A stretch of DNA of 9,008 bases from B18-G4 sp003648575 (GCA_029942245.1 JAOZTN010000108.1:1-9008), one strand, 5' to 3'; counted from the stretch's first letter, positions 1 through 7,216 are shown. Numbers and translations are program-made. Notes: a model not told the origin generated them from the sequence alone.

Positions 1-3000
1 AAATCACCCTCATACGGATGAAATGCATCTATAGTCCATTCTCTGTCGCCCTTAAAGCCCCAGTTGAACAGATGAAAATCTCCGGTTTCAAAGTCTTCGA
101 GTGTCAGGCCTATTCTTTGATCGAAAACCAGGTTGGTTTCGAAGCCCATATTACCACTGATCCCAAGATCGAAGCTCACGATATGCCCGATGGATGTTGA
201 AGCATCCACGCTTATGTTATATGTAAGGAGTGTGCTGCTATCGCTTTTCAGATCTGACACGTACAGGTTGTTACTATTAATGCTAATGAGGGGGTCCAGG
301 CAGTCGAGGATGCAATCGAGCATGCTGGCTGCACTTCCTCCGTTATTCTTGATGTGAAGGATCATGTCGGCCGTTTCACCGGGGTCGAGGCGTCCGTTTT
401 GTCCGTCATCGATAACTACTTCAAGAAGTTCTATATCAGGAGCGTATGCAAAGTACGTCAGCTCACTTTCCCATACTTCCTTCGTAGAGCCGATGATGCT
501 GGTTTCAATGATAAACATATGATCATCGGGTATGTCGGAGGCAACCTGAAAGCTGAATGCATTATCCAGCATGATTGGTACGCCTACCAGCATTTCACCA
601 ATATATTGGTTGTCGTCGAGGATGGTGATATATGGATCCGTAGTGCTGATGGTCATATTGGCATCACTGATAGATCCACTTTCCAGGTTGGTCAGCTCAA
701 CACTGAGGCTCGCCACTTCACCATATTCGATCAGGGCATCTCCACCGGAAACAATGGAGTCCATAATCTGTATTCCTGATGTTGAAAAGATGAGCGATTT
801 GATGTCGTAAACGAAATTATTGTCGGTGACCTTAAAGGTCATTGTTTCTCCGTTCACCGGCTGTGTTACTGTTCCGGTGATCAATCCTTCTTCTGATACT
901 TCCAGTCCTTCCGGGTATGCATATCTTTCATAACGATAGCGGGAATCAGGGACCGGCAGTGCATCGAAATAAAAATCGGATAACTGCCTGTCATCTTCAT
1001 TGCCATCGCTGAGGCCGGCAACCCAGTTCACATGATCGCCGATCACGATATCTCCGTACAGGAAATCTATCCTTCCGCTTGGGAACAGCCTCACAGCCAT
1101 ATTGATGTCGGTGCTTGAACTTTCCCCGTCGATGGAGGCATTCCATCTGAAGGTGGCCTGTGTGGCATCCCCTTCATACCAGATACCGTCGCCATCGGAA
1201 CTGTAAAGTCTGATGTCGTGAGCCATGAAGGGCGATATATGCCGTGTGATATTGAAGAGGTTCTTGTCGTCGATAAAATACGGGTAGGGGTAGAGCTGTT
1301 CATCGAACATGAGGTATCCGTCTACATGTACCGTGATGGATGAATATACAGAGTCATAATATGGAAAATCAAAATCGAGCGACTGTGTTACAAATCCGCT
1401 GCTGCTGTTACCGGGGCTCAGCTGGTTTTGATTGATCATGGGAAAGGCCTCCGTGGATATGCTTTCATCATATTTTTTAACCAGCCTGAAGGTATAGGGT
1501 TCTTCTCCGCCACCGGCATATAGTTGTGCCGAATAGGGCTGTCCTACAATAGCAGCCGGCATGGCAGAATTGGTGATGTGCACCCTGTCGAAATCAATGC
1601 CTGCAATTACCGTGAGGCTTGTAAGGTCATGATCGTTGATATTTACATTGGTTTGGGAACAAACATGTTCAACGGCACTGCCGCTGGTATAGTCGATCAC
1701 TGAAAAGCTATTGATCTCGCCATGTCCCATATGGTCGGGGTCATACTCATATACCTGCAGAAAGAACTTCACATCCTGTCCCAGGTCGACCTCACTAAGC
1801 AAAGGAGAGATGTCCAGCCCAAATTCCAGGGTCCTGTTCTCCGGCGGGCTCCATCCGCCCTGCATAAACTGACCACCCCCCTGGTAATTCAGGATAGGAA
1901 ATTCGAGTATATGCTGGGGATAAACGGAAAGAACATCATTTGATATGCCTGCTATAACTTTCAACCTGTTTCGCTTGTTGTGGGTCATCGTCACTTTCAT
2001 GGTTGCCTGTGGGGTGCAGCTCTCTTTTACATCAAGCACAAAAACGCTGTGGTTCCAGATACCTCCTTCGCCCAGTACATCAGCCACTGTTTTATACATC
2101 ATATAGGCATAGCCCTGGTCGCCCCAGTTAGGTACACCTCCATAACTTTGCACCATCTTAAAACCGCCGATCTCCCAGTCTTTCATGTCCACCTCTCCGT
2201 CGCCATTAATATCAATATCGTTGGTATACTGTCCGTCACTGTTGTAATCCCAGCGAATGGAATCATTATATCCGACAATGGTCTGTGCATGGTTGGCACT
2301 TCCGCCAAAATAGGTCAATACATACTTGCCTTCCTCCGGAGTTCCTGAGGGTAGTGTATTGCTGGCACCCATATATTGTGAATAGAAGCTGCCAACGCCA
2401 CCAACAGCTGCTCCCTCCAGGTGGTCGTTGATCCAGTGCTTGAAGGTTTCAAGGCCATCCGGTGTGCCTACCTGGATCTGAAAAGCATCATTGATCCGGT
2501 TGCTCATCCCCCGGTAATACTCATTATAGCCTGAGATCCATCTCGACTCTCCGCCAAAGGAGAGGCTTCCGCCATAATCGGTAACATTCATGTTCCCGCA
2601 ATGCTTTAGCACCTGGAAACTGTGTAAAAAGCTGGCTCCATAATAGCCATAACCATCATTCATCCAGTTCCAGGTAAAGTGTGTGGGGTAGAGGTTTTCG
2701 TTGGTGTTGGCCGGGATGTCCCTTTCCCTGTCCATCTCATATGTAAAATTATAGGCAATACCGGCTGCCTGTCCGCAGCAATACATATGCTGCTGAAAAA
2801 CATTACGCATATATGGCTGGGTGGAGTTGTCTACTACACCCGGCAGGCTTTTATTCCTGTAGTGATCAGGCAGTTTAAGCTGAGGAAGTTTTTTTAGTGC
2901 CTCCAGTTCTTCAAAACTTAGTGGCTGAGGTTCGCCTGTCTGTGGAACAGACAATGATTGGGCATTCAGCAAAGATGAGAAGAGTAGTATTGCTATGAGG

Positions 3001-3017
3001 GGAAAAATAAATTTCAT
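1..3017 (-). CDS. Secreted papain-like (C1 family) cysteine peptidase with multiple beta-sandwich domains; 3' end outside window
   Basis: The frame is open from the ATG at 3017 to the window edge: 1005 codons and no stop, so the C-terminus is missing. Residues 1-20 are a signal peptide ending LNAQ. A papain-like domain spans about 60-330: oxyanion Gln75, nucleophile Cys81 in YCCGQAAG, catalytic His243 in ANHAQTIVGY, and a W298-G-x-x-G-Y motif. The position normally held by catalytic Asn is Gln290 (QSYG instead of NSWG). A dockerin-like calcium loop pair lies at 257-280, between His and Gln. Beta-rich modules follow: a putative Ig (He_PIG) domain in two halves (488-513 and 702-746) around an inserted beta domain; two CARDB-like repeats (about 750-858 and 860-970), the second with DDGxNGxxDPGE at 870-880; and the start of a FETGDF-type module at 974. 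Such proteins usually end in a type IX secretion C-terminal domain, which I cannot see. The product is probably surface-exposed or released. The family assignment is strong; activity is uncertain because of Gln290. Confidence 0.88.
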   Translation of the reverse strand, partial: MKFIFPLIAILLFSSLLNAQSLSVPQTGEPQPLSFEELEALKKLPQLKLPDHYRNKSLPGVVDNSTQPYMRNVFQQHMYCCGQAAGIAYNFTYEMDRERDIPANTNENLYPTHFTWNWMNDGYGYYGASFLHSFQVLKHCGNMNVTDYGGSLSFGGESRWISGYNEYYRGMSNRINDAFQIQVGTPDGLETFKHWINDHLEGAAVGGVGSFYSQYMGASNTLPSGTPEEGKYVLTYFGGSANHAQTIVGYNDSIRWDYNSDGQYTNDIDINGDGEVDMKDWEIGGFKMVQSYGGVPNWGDQGYAYMMYKTVADVLGEGGIWNHSVFVLDVKESCTPQATMKVTMTHNKRNRLKVIAGISNDVLSVYPQHILEFPILNYQGGGQFMQGGWSPPENRTLEFGLDISPLLSEVDLGQDVKFFLQVYEYDPDHMGHGEINSFSVIDYTSGSAVEHVCSQTNVNINDHDLTSLTVIAGIDFDRVHITNSAMPAAIVGQPYSAQLYAGGGEEPYTFRLVKKYDESISTEAFPMINQNQLSPGNSSSGFVTQSLDFDFPYYDSVYSSITVHVDGYLMFDEQLYPYPYFIDDKNLFNITRHISPFMAHDIRLYSSDGDGIWYEGDATQATFRWNASIDGESSSTDINMAVRLFPSGRIDFLYGDIVIGDHVNWVAGLSDGNEDDRQLSDFYFDALPVPDSRYRYERYAYPEGLEVSEEGLITGTVTQPVNGETMTFKVTDNNFVYDIKSLIFSTSGIQIMDSIVSGGDALIEYGEVASLSVELTNLESGSISDANMTISTTDPYITILDDNQYIGEMLVGVPIMLDNAFSFQVASDIPDDHMFIIETSIIGSTKEVWESELTYFAYAPDIELLEVVIDDGQNGRLDPGETADMILHIKNNGGSAASMLDCILDCLDPLISINSNNLYVSDLKSDSSTLLTYNISVDASTSIGHIVSFDLGISGNMGFETNLVFDQRIGLTLEDFETGDFHLFNWGFKGDREWTIDAFHPYEGD
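780..1556 (-). other. Putative Ig (He_PIG-like) domain split by an inserted beta domain
   Basis: Residues 488-513 read like the first half of a putative-Ig domain (VGQPYSAQ..AGGGEEPYTF). Residues 702-746 read like the second half (PEGLEVSEEGLITGT ... FKVTD). The roughly 190 residues between them (514-701) are aromatic and Asp-rich, include SSDGDGIWYEGD around 606-617, and end near GLSDGNED. They resemble a NIDO-like or similar beta domain. The boundaries are by eye and the fold of the insert is a guess. Confidence 0.45.
2178..2249 (-). other. Dockerin-like/EF-hand calcium-binding loops inserted in the peptidase domain
   Basis: Residues 257-280 of the peptidase contain two consecutive acidic loops: D257-x-N-x-D261-G, then D269-x-N271-x-D273-G-x-x-D277-x-x-D280. 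The second has oxygen ligands at loop positions 1, 3, 5, 9 and 12, as in dockerin-type calcium loops. The pair lies between catalytic His243 and position 290. Calcium binding is inferred from the motif. A structural or activity-switching role is possible, because the loops lie close to the active site in sequence. Confidence 0.6.
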
Positions 3018-3041
3018 ATAGAGATGGTTTGTTACTTCAGG

Positions 3042-3049
3042 CAAATCTA
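3042..3049 (-). promoter_or_regulatory. Candidate -7 promoter box for the peptidase gene
   Basis: TAGATTTG on the minus strand fits the Bacteroidota -7 consensus TAnnTTTG. It lies about 25 nt upstream of the peptidase ATG, which would give a very short leader. The 3049-3070 stretch just upstream is alternating A/T. No clear TTG is seen at the expected -33 distance, so support is moderate. It suggests the peptidase can be transcribed independently of the four-gene operon upstream. Confidence 0.35.
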
Positions 3050-3105
3050 ATAAATATATGTATATATAGAGGACATTGAATGACATCGGGGGGTTGTCTG
3101 CGTAC

Positions 3106-3119
3106 AGGAAATATTTCCT
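3106..3119. repeat. Perfect 14-bp palindrome overlapping the LRR gene stop codon
   Basis: AGGAAATATTTCCT is a perfect palindrome and overlaps the TAG stop of the LRR gene (3118-3120). As RNA it gives only a 5-bp stem with a 4-nt loop and no following U-run, so it is a poor intrinsic terminator. As DNA it could be a binding site for a dimeric regulator placed about 60 bp upstream of the peptidase -7 box, or it could be chance. Confidence 0.4.
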
Positions 3120-5793
3120 AATAAAAGATAATCTCGAGTTCTGGTCTTTCTTCTTCGAATTTCCTGACCTTTTTTTCGCTGAGTTTTGTGTTGTAGCATT
3201 TGACGTGCTTCAGCTTCAGGAGCCCCTCCAGGGGGGAGAGTGATTTTATGGAAGTATTATAAAAGGAGATCTCTTCCAGTTGTGTGAACAGGGCGATCTC
3301 ATTCATTTTCTTGATCTCGGTGCCGGCCATATCCAGGATCCTGAGATTTGTCAGTCCGCTGAGCGGACGAAGGTCGTTGACCTGGGTATTCTTAAACTCA
3401 AGTTCTTCCAGATTGCTAAGACCAGAGATCGATTCAAGGCCATCGATGGGATTATTCGATATATTCAGTTTTTTCAGGCTTACCATGCCTGATATAGGTT
3501 CCAGATCAGCGATCTGTGTGTCGTTCATCTTCAGTGAACTCAGCTGGTATAATTTCAGCAGAGGGCTCAAACCACCCAGGGATTTATTCTGCGATATGTC
3601 GATCTCTGTGAGGTCTGCAATGCGCTGCAGGTCTTCATTTTGTGGTGTGTATTTAATTTCCGCTGTCTTTGTGTACACATCCTTCCAGGCTTGAGAAAGA
3701 CCGGACCACCAGGCCTGGAGCTCCGTGCTCTGGTATACGACCGTAGCCTCGGGGTTCTCATTTCTGAATGCGATCACTTCACCCATGCCGATTCCTGTCT
3801 CATCGGCGTAGATAAGATCAAGATTGCAGGGGCCAAAAACATTGACTGTGGCCACAGTTGTATTCTCAATGTTTAACACCCTGAGGTTTTTGATCCTCGA
3901 AATGCATTGTATGTCGCTTAGCTGTGTGTGGCTCAGGTTGAGCTGCTCCAGGTTGGTCAGGTCGCGCAAAGCTTCACAATTGCTAATGCCGGTGTTTGAA
4001 CAATTCAGGGTATGCAGATCGATGAGGTCCGAAAGGGGCCATAGGTTATCAATTCCGGTGTTGCTGCAGTCTAAAGAACGCAGATGAACCAATACTTTCA
4101 GGGGTGTCAGCTCACTGATTTCCGGGTTTCCCGAGATATCCATCTCCGTGATCTTGATGGCCTGATGCAGCTGTTCTTTGCTGGGTTCCGGATCAAGATC
4201 AGTCATGCCCCTGAAAATATCCTGCCAGGGCTCGCTCATACTGTTCCACCATTTGCTAAGTACCACAGATTCATGGATGACCATCACTTTGGGATTCTCC
4301 TCCATAAACGTATTGGCTTTGGAAGCTGTAATGCCGGTATGGTCGCAGTATATACTCTCCAGTTCCGCCAGTCCACTCAATGGTTCGAGCTCACTTACAT
4401 TGGTGCTGTCCAGGTAAATGGTTTGCAGCTTTGCAAGTCCCGAAAGTGCATTAAGTTCACTTACCGGGCTGCCGCTGATATAAAGCCTTTCAAGTTTGTG
4501 AAGATCTTGCAGGGGAGAGAGGTCCTTGACGTAGGTCCTTGAGCAATCCAGTATCTGGAGTTCCGGAAGACCCTGTAGTGGTGTAAGTTGGCTTACAAAG
4601 GTGTTGTTAAGCCTCAGGTCACGCAGGCTAAGCATTCTCGAGAGCATCTCAAGGCTGTCGGTGGGCGTATGGGAGCAATTCAGCTTTTCCAGGTTTCTCA
4701 GGTTGGCAAGCAATTCCATATCACTGATCCTGGTGGTATGAATGTCCAGACTCTTCAGGGAGATGGAGTATTGTAGAGGAGCAATGCTGCTCACGGGGGT
4801 GCCTGAGCAATCCAGCGATTCGATGTTGATCAGATTCCTGAGTGGACTCAGGTCATCAATCAGTGTGTTGGCACAGTTTACCTTTATCAGCTCTCCCATA
4901 TGTGTGAGGGGCTCCAGCGAGGCGATGTTCAGGTTTTCGCTCACATCTATTTCCTGTTCAGAAGCCAGACGTTGAAGCATGCGGTAGCTTACATTTTTTC
5001 TTAGAGTGAGGGTATCGAGGAATAAGCCTTCAATAGTATCTGTTTCTTCAATGTGCATGGTGTCGCCATCAAAAACAAGGATGGTATCAACAGGGACTAC
5101 CTTCATGCCATAATACTGAGCAATGGCCATGGTGTCGTTAATCTCAATTACGTTGGAGAGACGGATCGTATCTGTGATGATGGCTTCATGACCGATCACA
5201 TGACGCCAGGCCTCCGGCATGGAATTCCACCAGGCGAAGAGTTCATCTTTTTCGTCGATCTTGGTAGTATATATGGATACGATCCTTAGATCCTGTGTTA
5301 CATCATCGAAGTTGACCTCAATAAAACGTTCCTTGTTGGAAGATACATTTTCACCCATTATCGTGATCCCGGTCAGGGTACGTGTAAGTGTTACAAGAAA
5401 GTATAACTCTTTATCTGCTGTGAAATGCTGGTCAATGCTGCTCACATTCAGTGCAAATTCTACTTCAGAAAAGAAAAAATCGATATCCTTCAGATAAGCC
5501 TGAACATCCTTGTTGATGAGGGTCACCCTGTCGTCGTCAAGGTCATCTTCTATCTGCACATCCGCATCGCGAAAGATCTTGGAATAGCTCTGGTTGATGA
5601 TCACATCCTTATCCCTGGCAGAAGTTTTTGGGTTCCCGAGAGTATTGAAGGAATATTCGAGGAAGTCGACCAGGCTTTGTACATTGGCTTTATACTCAGC
5701 TATCTTTTCCGGGCTAACATCATCCTGTGCCAGGCCGGCGCCTGGAGCAACAAAAAAGAAAAATAATACGAATAAGCAGTAAACTTTACTCAT
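3118..5793 (-). CDS. Secreted leucine-rich-repeat protein with N-terminal NTF2-like domain and three LRR blocks
   Basis: The product has 891 residues. The start at 5793 is chosen because it gives a textbook signal peptide (residues 1-22, hydrophobic core LFVLFFFFV, end GAGLAQ). The frame continues upstream to an ATG at 5913, but that would bury the signal and overlap the preceding gene by 128 nt. Residues 25-180 form an alpha+beta domain resembling the protein encoded at 6638-7213 (LGNPKTSA..., KIFRDAD, AYLKDIDFFF) and are probably NTF2-like. A WW(N/S)(S/G)(M/L)xxxW motif occurs three times (188, 515, 695). Residues 208-267 contain DT-phi octapeptide repeats. LRR blocks begin at 282 (10 strands), 551 (6) and 731 (7), with an exact 22-residue period in most units and the internalin-like pattern LxPLxxLxxL. 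Each block ends in a cap containing ENP or ERP. There is no membrane anchor or type IX C-terminal domain, so a periplasmic or surface-complex location is likely. It probably recognises a ligand; the partner is unknown. Confidence 0.87.
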   Translation of the reverse strand: MSKVYCLFVLFFFFVAPGAGLAQDDVSPEKIAEYKANVQSLVDFLEYSFNTLGNPKTSARDKDVIINQSYSKIFRDADVQIEDDLDDDRVTLINKDVQAYLKDIDFFFSEVEFALNVSSIDQHFTADKELYFLVTLTRTLTGITIMGENVSSNKERFIEVNFDDVTQDLRIVSIYTTKIDEKDELFAWWNSMPEAWRHVIGHEAIITDTIRLSNVIEINDTMAIAQYYGMKVVPVDTILVFDGDTMHIEETDTIEGLFLDTLTLRKNVSYRMLQRLASEQEIDVSENLNIASLEPLTHMGELIKVNCANTLIDDLSPLRNLINIESLDCSGTPVSSIAPLQYSISLKSLDIHTTRISDMELLANLRNLEKLNCSHTPTDSLEMLSRMLSLRDLRLNNTFVSQLTPLQGLPELQILDCSRTYVKDLSPLQDLHKLERLYISGSPVSELNALSGLAKLQTIYLDSTNVSELEPLSGLAELESIYCDHTGITASKANTFMEENPKVMVIHESVVLSKWWNSMSEPWQDIFRGMTDLDPEPSKEQLHQAIKITEMDISGNPEISELTPLKVLVHLRSLDCSNTGIDNLWPLSDLIDLHTLNCSNTGISNCEALRDLTNLEQLNLSHTQLSDIQCISRIKNLRVLNIENTTVATVNVFGPCNLDLIYADETGIGMGEVIAFRNENPEATVVYQSTELQAWWSGLSQAWKDVYTKTAEIKYTPQNEDLQRIADLTEIDISQNKSLGGLSPLLKLYQLSSLKMNDTQIADLEPISGMVSLKKLNISNNPIDGLESISGLSNLEELEFKNTQVNDLRPLSGLTNLRILDMAGTEIKKMNEIALFTQLEEISFYNTSIKSLSPLEGLLKLKHVKCYNTKLSEKKVRKFEEERPELEIIFY
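3181..3603 (-). repeat. LRR block 3 (7 strands)
   Basis: Residues 731-871. Strand starts at 731, 754, 776, 798, 820, 842 and 864; spacing 23, then exactly 22. It opens with IDISQN and closes with a cap ending F..ERP at the C-terminus. It is preceded by the third WW motif (695-703). The likeness of opening strand, period and cap across the blocks indicates duplication of a whole module, not only of single repeats. Confidence 0.83.
3793..4143 (-). repeat. LRR block 2 (6 strands)
   Basis: Residues 551-667. Strand starts at 551, 574, 596, 618, 640 and 661; spacing 23, 22, 22, 22, 21. It opens with MDISGN, matching IDVSEN and IDISQN of the other blocks, and closes with a TGI...F..ENP cap like block 1. 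It is preceded by the second WW motif (515-523). The 21-residue last unit contains GPC and looks degenerate. Confidence 0.83.
4330..4950 (-). repeat. LRR block 1 (10 strands)
   Basis: Residues 282-488. Strand starts fall at 282, 305, 327, 349, 371, 393, 415, 437, 459 and 481: a first spacing of 23, then exactly 22. The first unit has the Asn form (DVSEN); later units use a CSxT or NxT form. A cap follows (TGI... F..ENP) up to residue 508. This is the longest of the three blocks and probably forms one continuous curved solenoid. Confidence 0.85.
4993..5088 (-). repeat. Octapeptide DT-(I/M/L) repeat between the NTF2-like and LRR regions
   Basis: Residues 236-267 of the LRR protein contain four consecutive 8-residue units, each starting Asp-Thr followed by Ile, Met or Leu (D236, D244, D252, D260). 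Two further DT-phi copies lie upstream at D208 and D220, the latter 16 residues (two periods) before D236. The period is visible in the protein. The DNA units have diverged, so this is not a recent microsatellite expansion. Confidence 0.65.
5786..5793 (-). promoter_or_regulatory. 8-nt start/stop overlap ATGAGTAA
   Basis: The stop codon of the 281-residue protein (TAA at 5788-5786) lies within the first codons of the LRR gene, whose ATG begins at 5793. The frames differ, so a terminating ribosome would sit on the next start. This supports the 5793 start and suggests coupled, roughly stoichiometric synthesis of the two proteins. Confidence 0.7.
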
Positions 5794-6631
5794 GGTATAT
5801 ATAGTTGAGCAGGATATCCCTGTTCTTTTCGTCAATCTCCAGGAGGTTGGAGATGAGCCATCCGCTATTATACCCGTCACGGTTATAGTAAGTGAGTTCG
5901 AAGTACCATCCATCGATCTGGAAAAAATGGAACTTCAGGTCCTTAACCGTTTTATACTCCAGCCTCCCTTTCTTGATCTCGTAAAAAAACAAAGATAAGT
6001 AATCAGGCTTGAATTCCCTATTTCCGAAATATTCCAGGCTATCGCTCTCGTTGAAAACCCTGAACATATTCATGAATCCGAGTTCATGGCTCAGAGGGTG
6101 AAGAAATTTGCTGTCGTTGAAGTTGCTGTTATCCGGTTGCTTCAGCACGTCATTAAATGGCTCGAAATATATTCCATCGATCACCCATTTGGACCCTACC
6201 TCTTCTTCCTGAAGTACGAGGAACATAGTAAGTTCATCTTCAACACCCTGGTATGTAAAAACGGTTTTCAGCTCACACAACCATGCGCCGCCATGAAAAT
6301 CCAGGTAGGTGGGATCCTCCTTATCCAGTACCAATGCAGAAAAATTTTCTTTGGCTGCGTCAGTCAGAATGCTGTTTTCGAGGTTAAACAGGCCAGGCAC
6401 ATATTTTTTGCGGAGCTTATAGGTGCGGAAGTCTTTATCTTTCGCATAGAGTCGTTCCCCTTGTTTATCTTCTTCACCGTTAAATCTCCTGAAAAACTGG
6501 TTTATCTGCTTTGTCTCGGCATATAGCTCCGTTTCGTCATACTTGAATTCACCCATGGATTGCGTTTGGGCATACCATGGCAACAGCACCAGCAAGAGGA
6601 GTATTGCCGGGAAGGGGGTCATTTTCGACAT
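5786..6631 (-). CDS. Secreted protein of unknown function, probable NTF2-like domain(s)
   Basis: The product has 281 residues. Residues 1-24 are a signal peptide (core AILLLLVLLPWYAQ); Met4 would serve equally well as start. I do not recognise a named family. Residues 35-160 show helices (INQFFRRF; KDKDFRTYKLRKKY), then beta-rich stretches (DFHGGAWLCELKTVFTYQG; MFLVLQEEEVG; KWVIDGIYFEPF), a layout compatible with an NTF2-like fold. Residues 180-270 form a second aromatic-rich region (HELGFMNMFRVF, then DGWYFELTYYNR and SGWLISNL). It contains only one cysteine after the signal peptide, so no disulphide is expected. The gene starts 6 nt after the gene upstream ends, and its stop overlaps the start of the LRR gene in ATGAGTAA, so translation of the two is probably coupled. 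No Shine-Dalgarno is evident. It is real by length, signal peptide and operon position; its function is unknown. Confidence 0.82.
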   Translation of the reverse strand: MSKMTPFPAILLLLVLLPWYAQTQSMGEFKYDETELYAETKQINQFFRRFNGEEDKQGERLYAKDKDFRTYKLRKKYVPGLFNLENSILTDAAKENFSALVLDKEDPTYLDFHGGAWLCELKTVFTYQGVEDELTMFLVLQEEEVGSKWVIDGIYFEPFNDVLKQPDNSNFNDSKFLHPLSHELGFMNMFRVFNESDSLEYFGNREFKPDYLSLFFYEIKKGRLEYKTVKDLKFHFFQIDGWYFELTYYNRDGYNSGWLISNLLEIDEKNRDILLNYIYHE

Positions 6632-6637
6632 AAGAAA

Positions 6638-7213
6638 TTATTTTGTGGTTTCAACAACCCGGATATCACCCAGGAGCACATCCCAGAATCCGATCAGCTT
6701 ACCCTGTATCTGGGTTTGCTTGCGTTCAACATATACGGTGATGTCCTTTTTGGTCACATCTTTATATACAAGGCCGTCGTCGGAGGTGCCTTCAAAACGC
6801 TGGAAGATGGTGATCACCCCCACATAACGTCCGTCAGGTTGCAGCTCCAGATCGCTGATATATTGAATGTTAAACCATTCTATTTTTACCTTGTCGTAGT
6901 TGAGCAGCATCAGCCTCTCAAGGTATTCCTTGATACCATAATAGGTAACCTCATCCCTGGCAAGGGAGGAAACACCCATCTGGGCATCTTCTACGAAGAG
7001 TTCCAGGGTGCGATCGATCACCCTCTTGGCTTCAGAGAAAGGTGTTTGCTTGTTTCCAATGATACTGATGTATTTTCCGAGGTCACGGATCTTTTCCATG
7101 GCAAGGCTGTCGATAGCCTTTTTACGCTCAGGACTTATGTCGGTCTGTGCTTGTGCAGTATAGCCAAAGGCCATACCGGACAAAATGATAAGAATCAGGC
7201 TTAATCGTTTCAT
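6638..7213 (-). CDS. Small secreted NTF2-like protein
   Basis: The product has 191 residues. The signal peptide (residues 1-22 or 23) has core LSLILIILSGMAFGY and ends TAQAQ. The mature part fits an NTF2-like layout: N-terminal helix (IRDLGKYISIIGNKQTPF), helix with VIDRTLELF, helix KEYLERLMLL, then strands (VKIEWFNIQYI; RYVGVITIFQRF; KKDITVYVER) and a closing strand near FWDVLLGDIRVV. The order and spacing of GN-x-x-T, VI-x-x-x-x-x-x-x-(L/I)F, YL and the following strands parallel residues 40-140 of the LRR protein. This suggests the two N-terminal domains are paralogous. NTF2-like domains may be enzymes or plain binding/assembly modules, and I see no clear catalytic dyad. The start lies 3 nt after the lipoprotein gene's stop; an AAGGA about 11 nt upstream could be a weak ribosome binding site. 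Confidence 0.82.
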   Translation of the reverse strand: MKRLSLILIILSGMAFGYTAQAQTDISPERKKAIDSLAMEKIRDLGKYISIIGNKQTPFSEAKRVIDRTLELFVEDAQMGVSSLARDEVTYYGIKEYLERLMLLNYDKVKIEWFNIQYISDLELQPDGRYVGVITIFQRFEGTSDDGLVYKDVTKKDITVYVERKQTQIQGKLIGFWDVLLGDIRVVETTK

Positions 7214-7216
7214 CGT

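Noticed and set aside
354..779. 141-codon open frame on the plus strand
   Set aside because: It lies antisense to the CARDB-like region of the peptidase, which is continuous and domain-like in the minus frame.
3049..3070. Alternating A/T tract as a replication origin or recombination site
   Set aside because: It is short, isolated and placed where a promoter-upstream A/T region is expected; no DnaA-box cluster or inverted arms are seen.
3106..3119. Intrinsic terminator after the LRR gene
   Set aside because: The palindrome is A/T-rich with a 5-bp stem and no U-run follows in the transcribed direction.
5794..5913. Longer version of the LRR gene starting at 5913
   Set aside because: It would overlap the upstream gene by 128 nt in another frame and place 40 polar residues before a clear signal peptide. 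The start at 5793 with an ATGAGTAA overlap is far more natural.
6560..7204. 214-codon open frame on the plus strand
   Set aside because: It lies wholly opposite two convincing minus-strand secreted-protein genes, has no signal or recognisable motif, and its composition looks like an antisense shadow.
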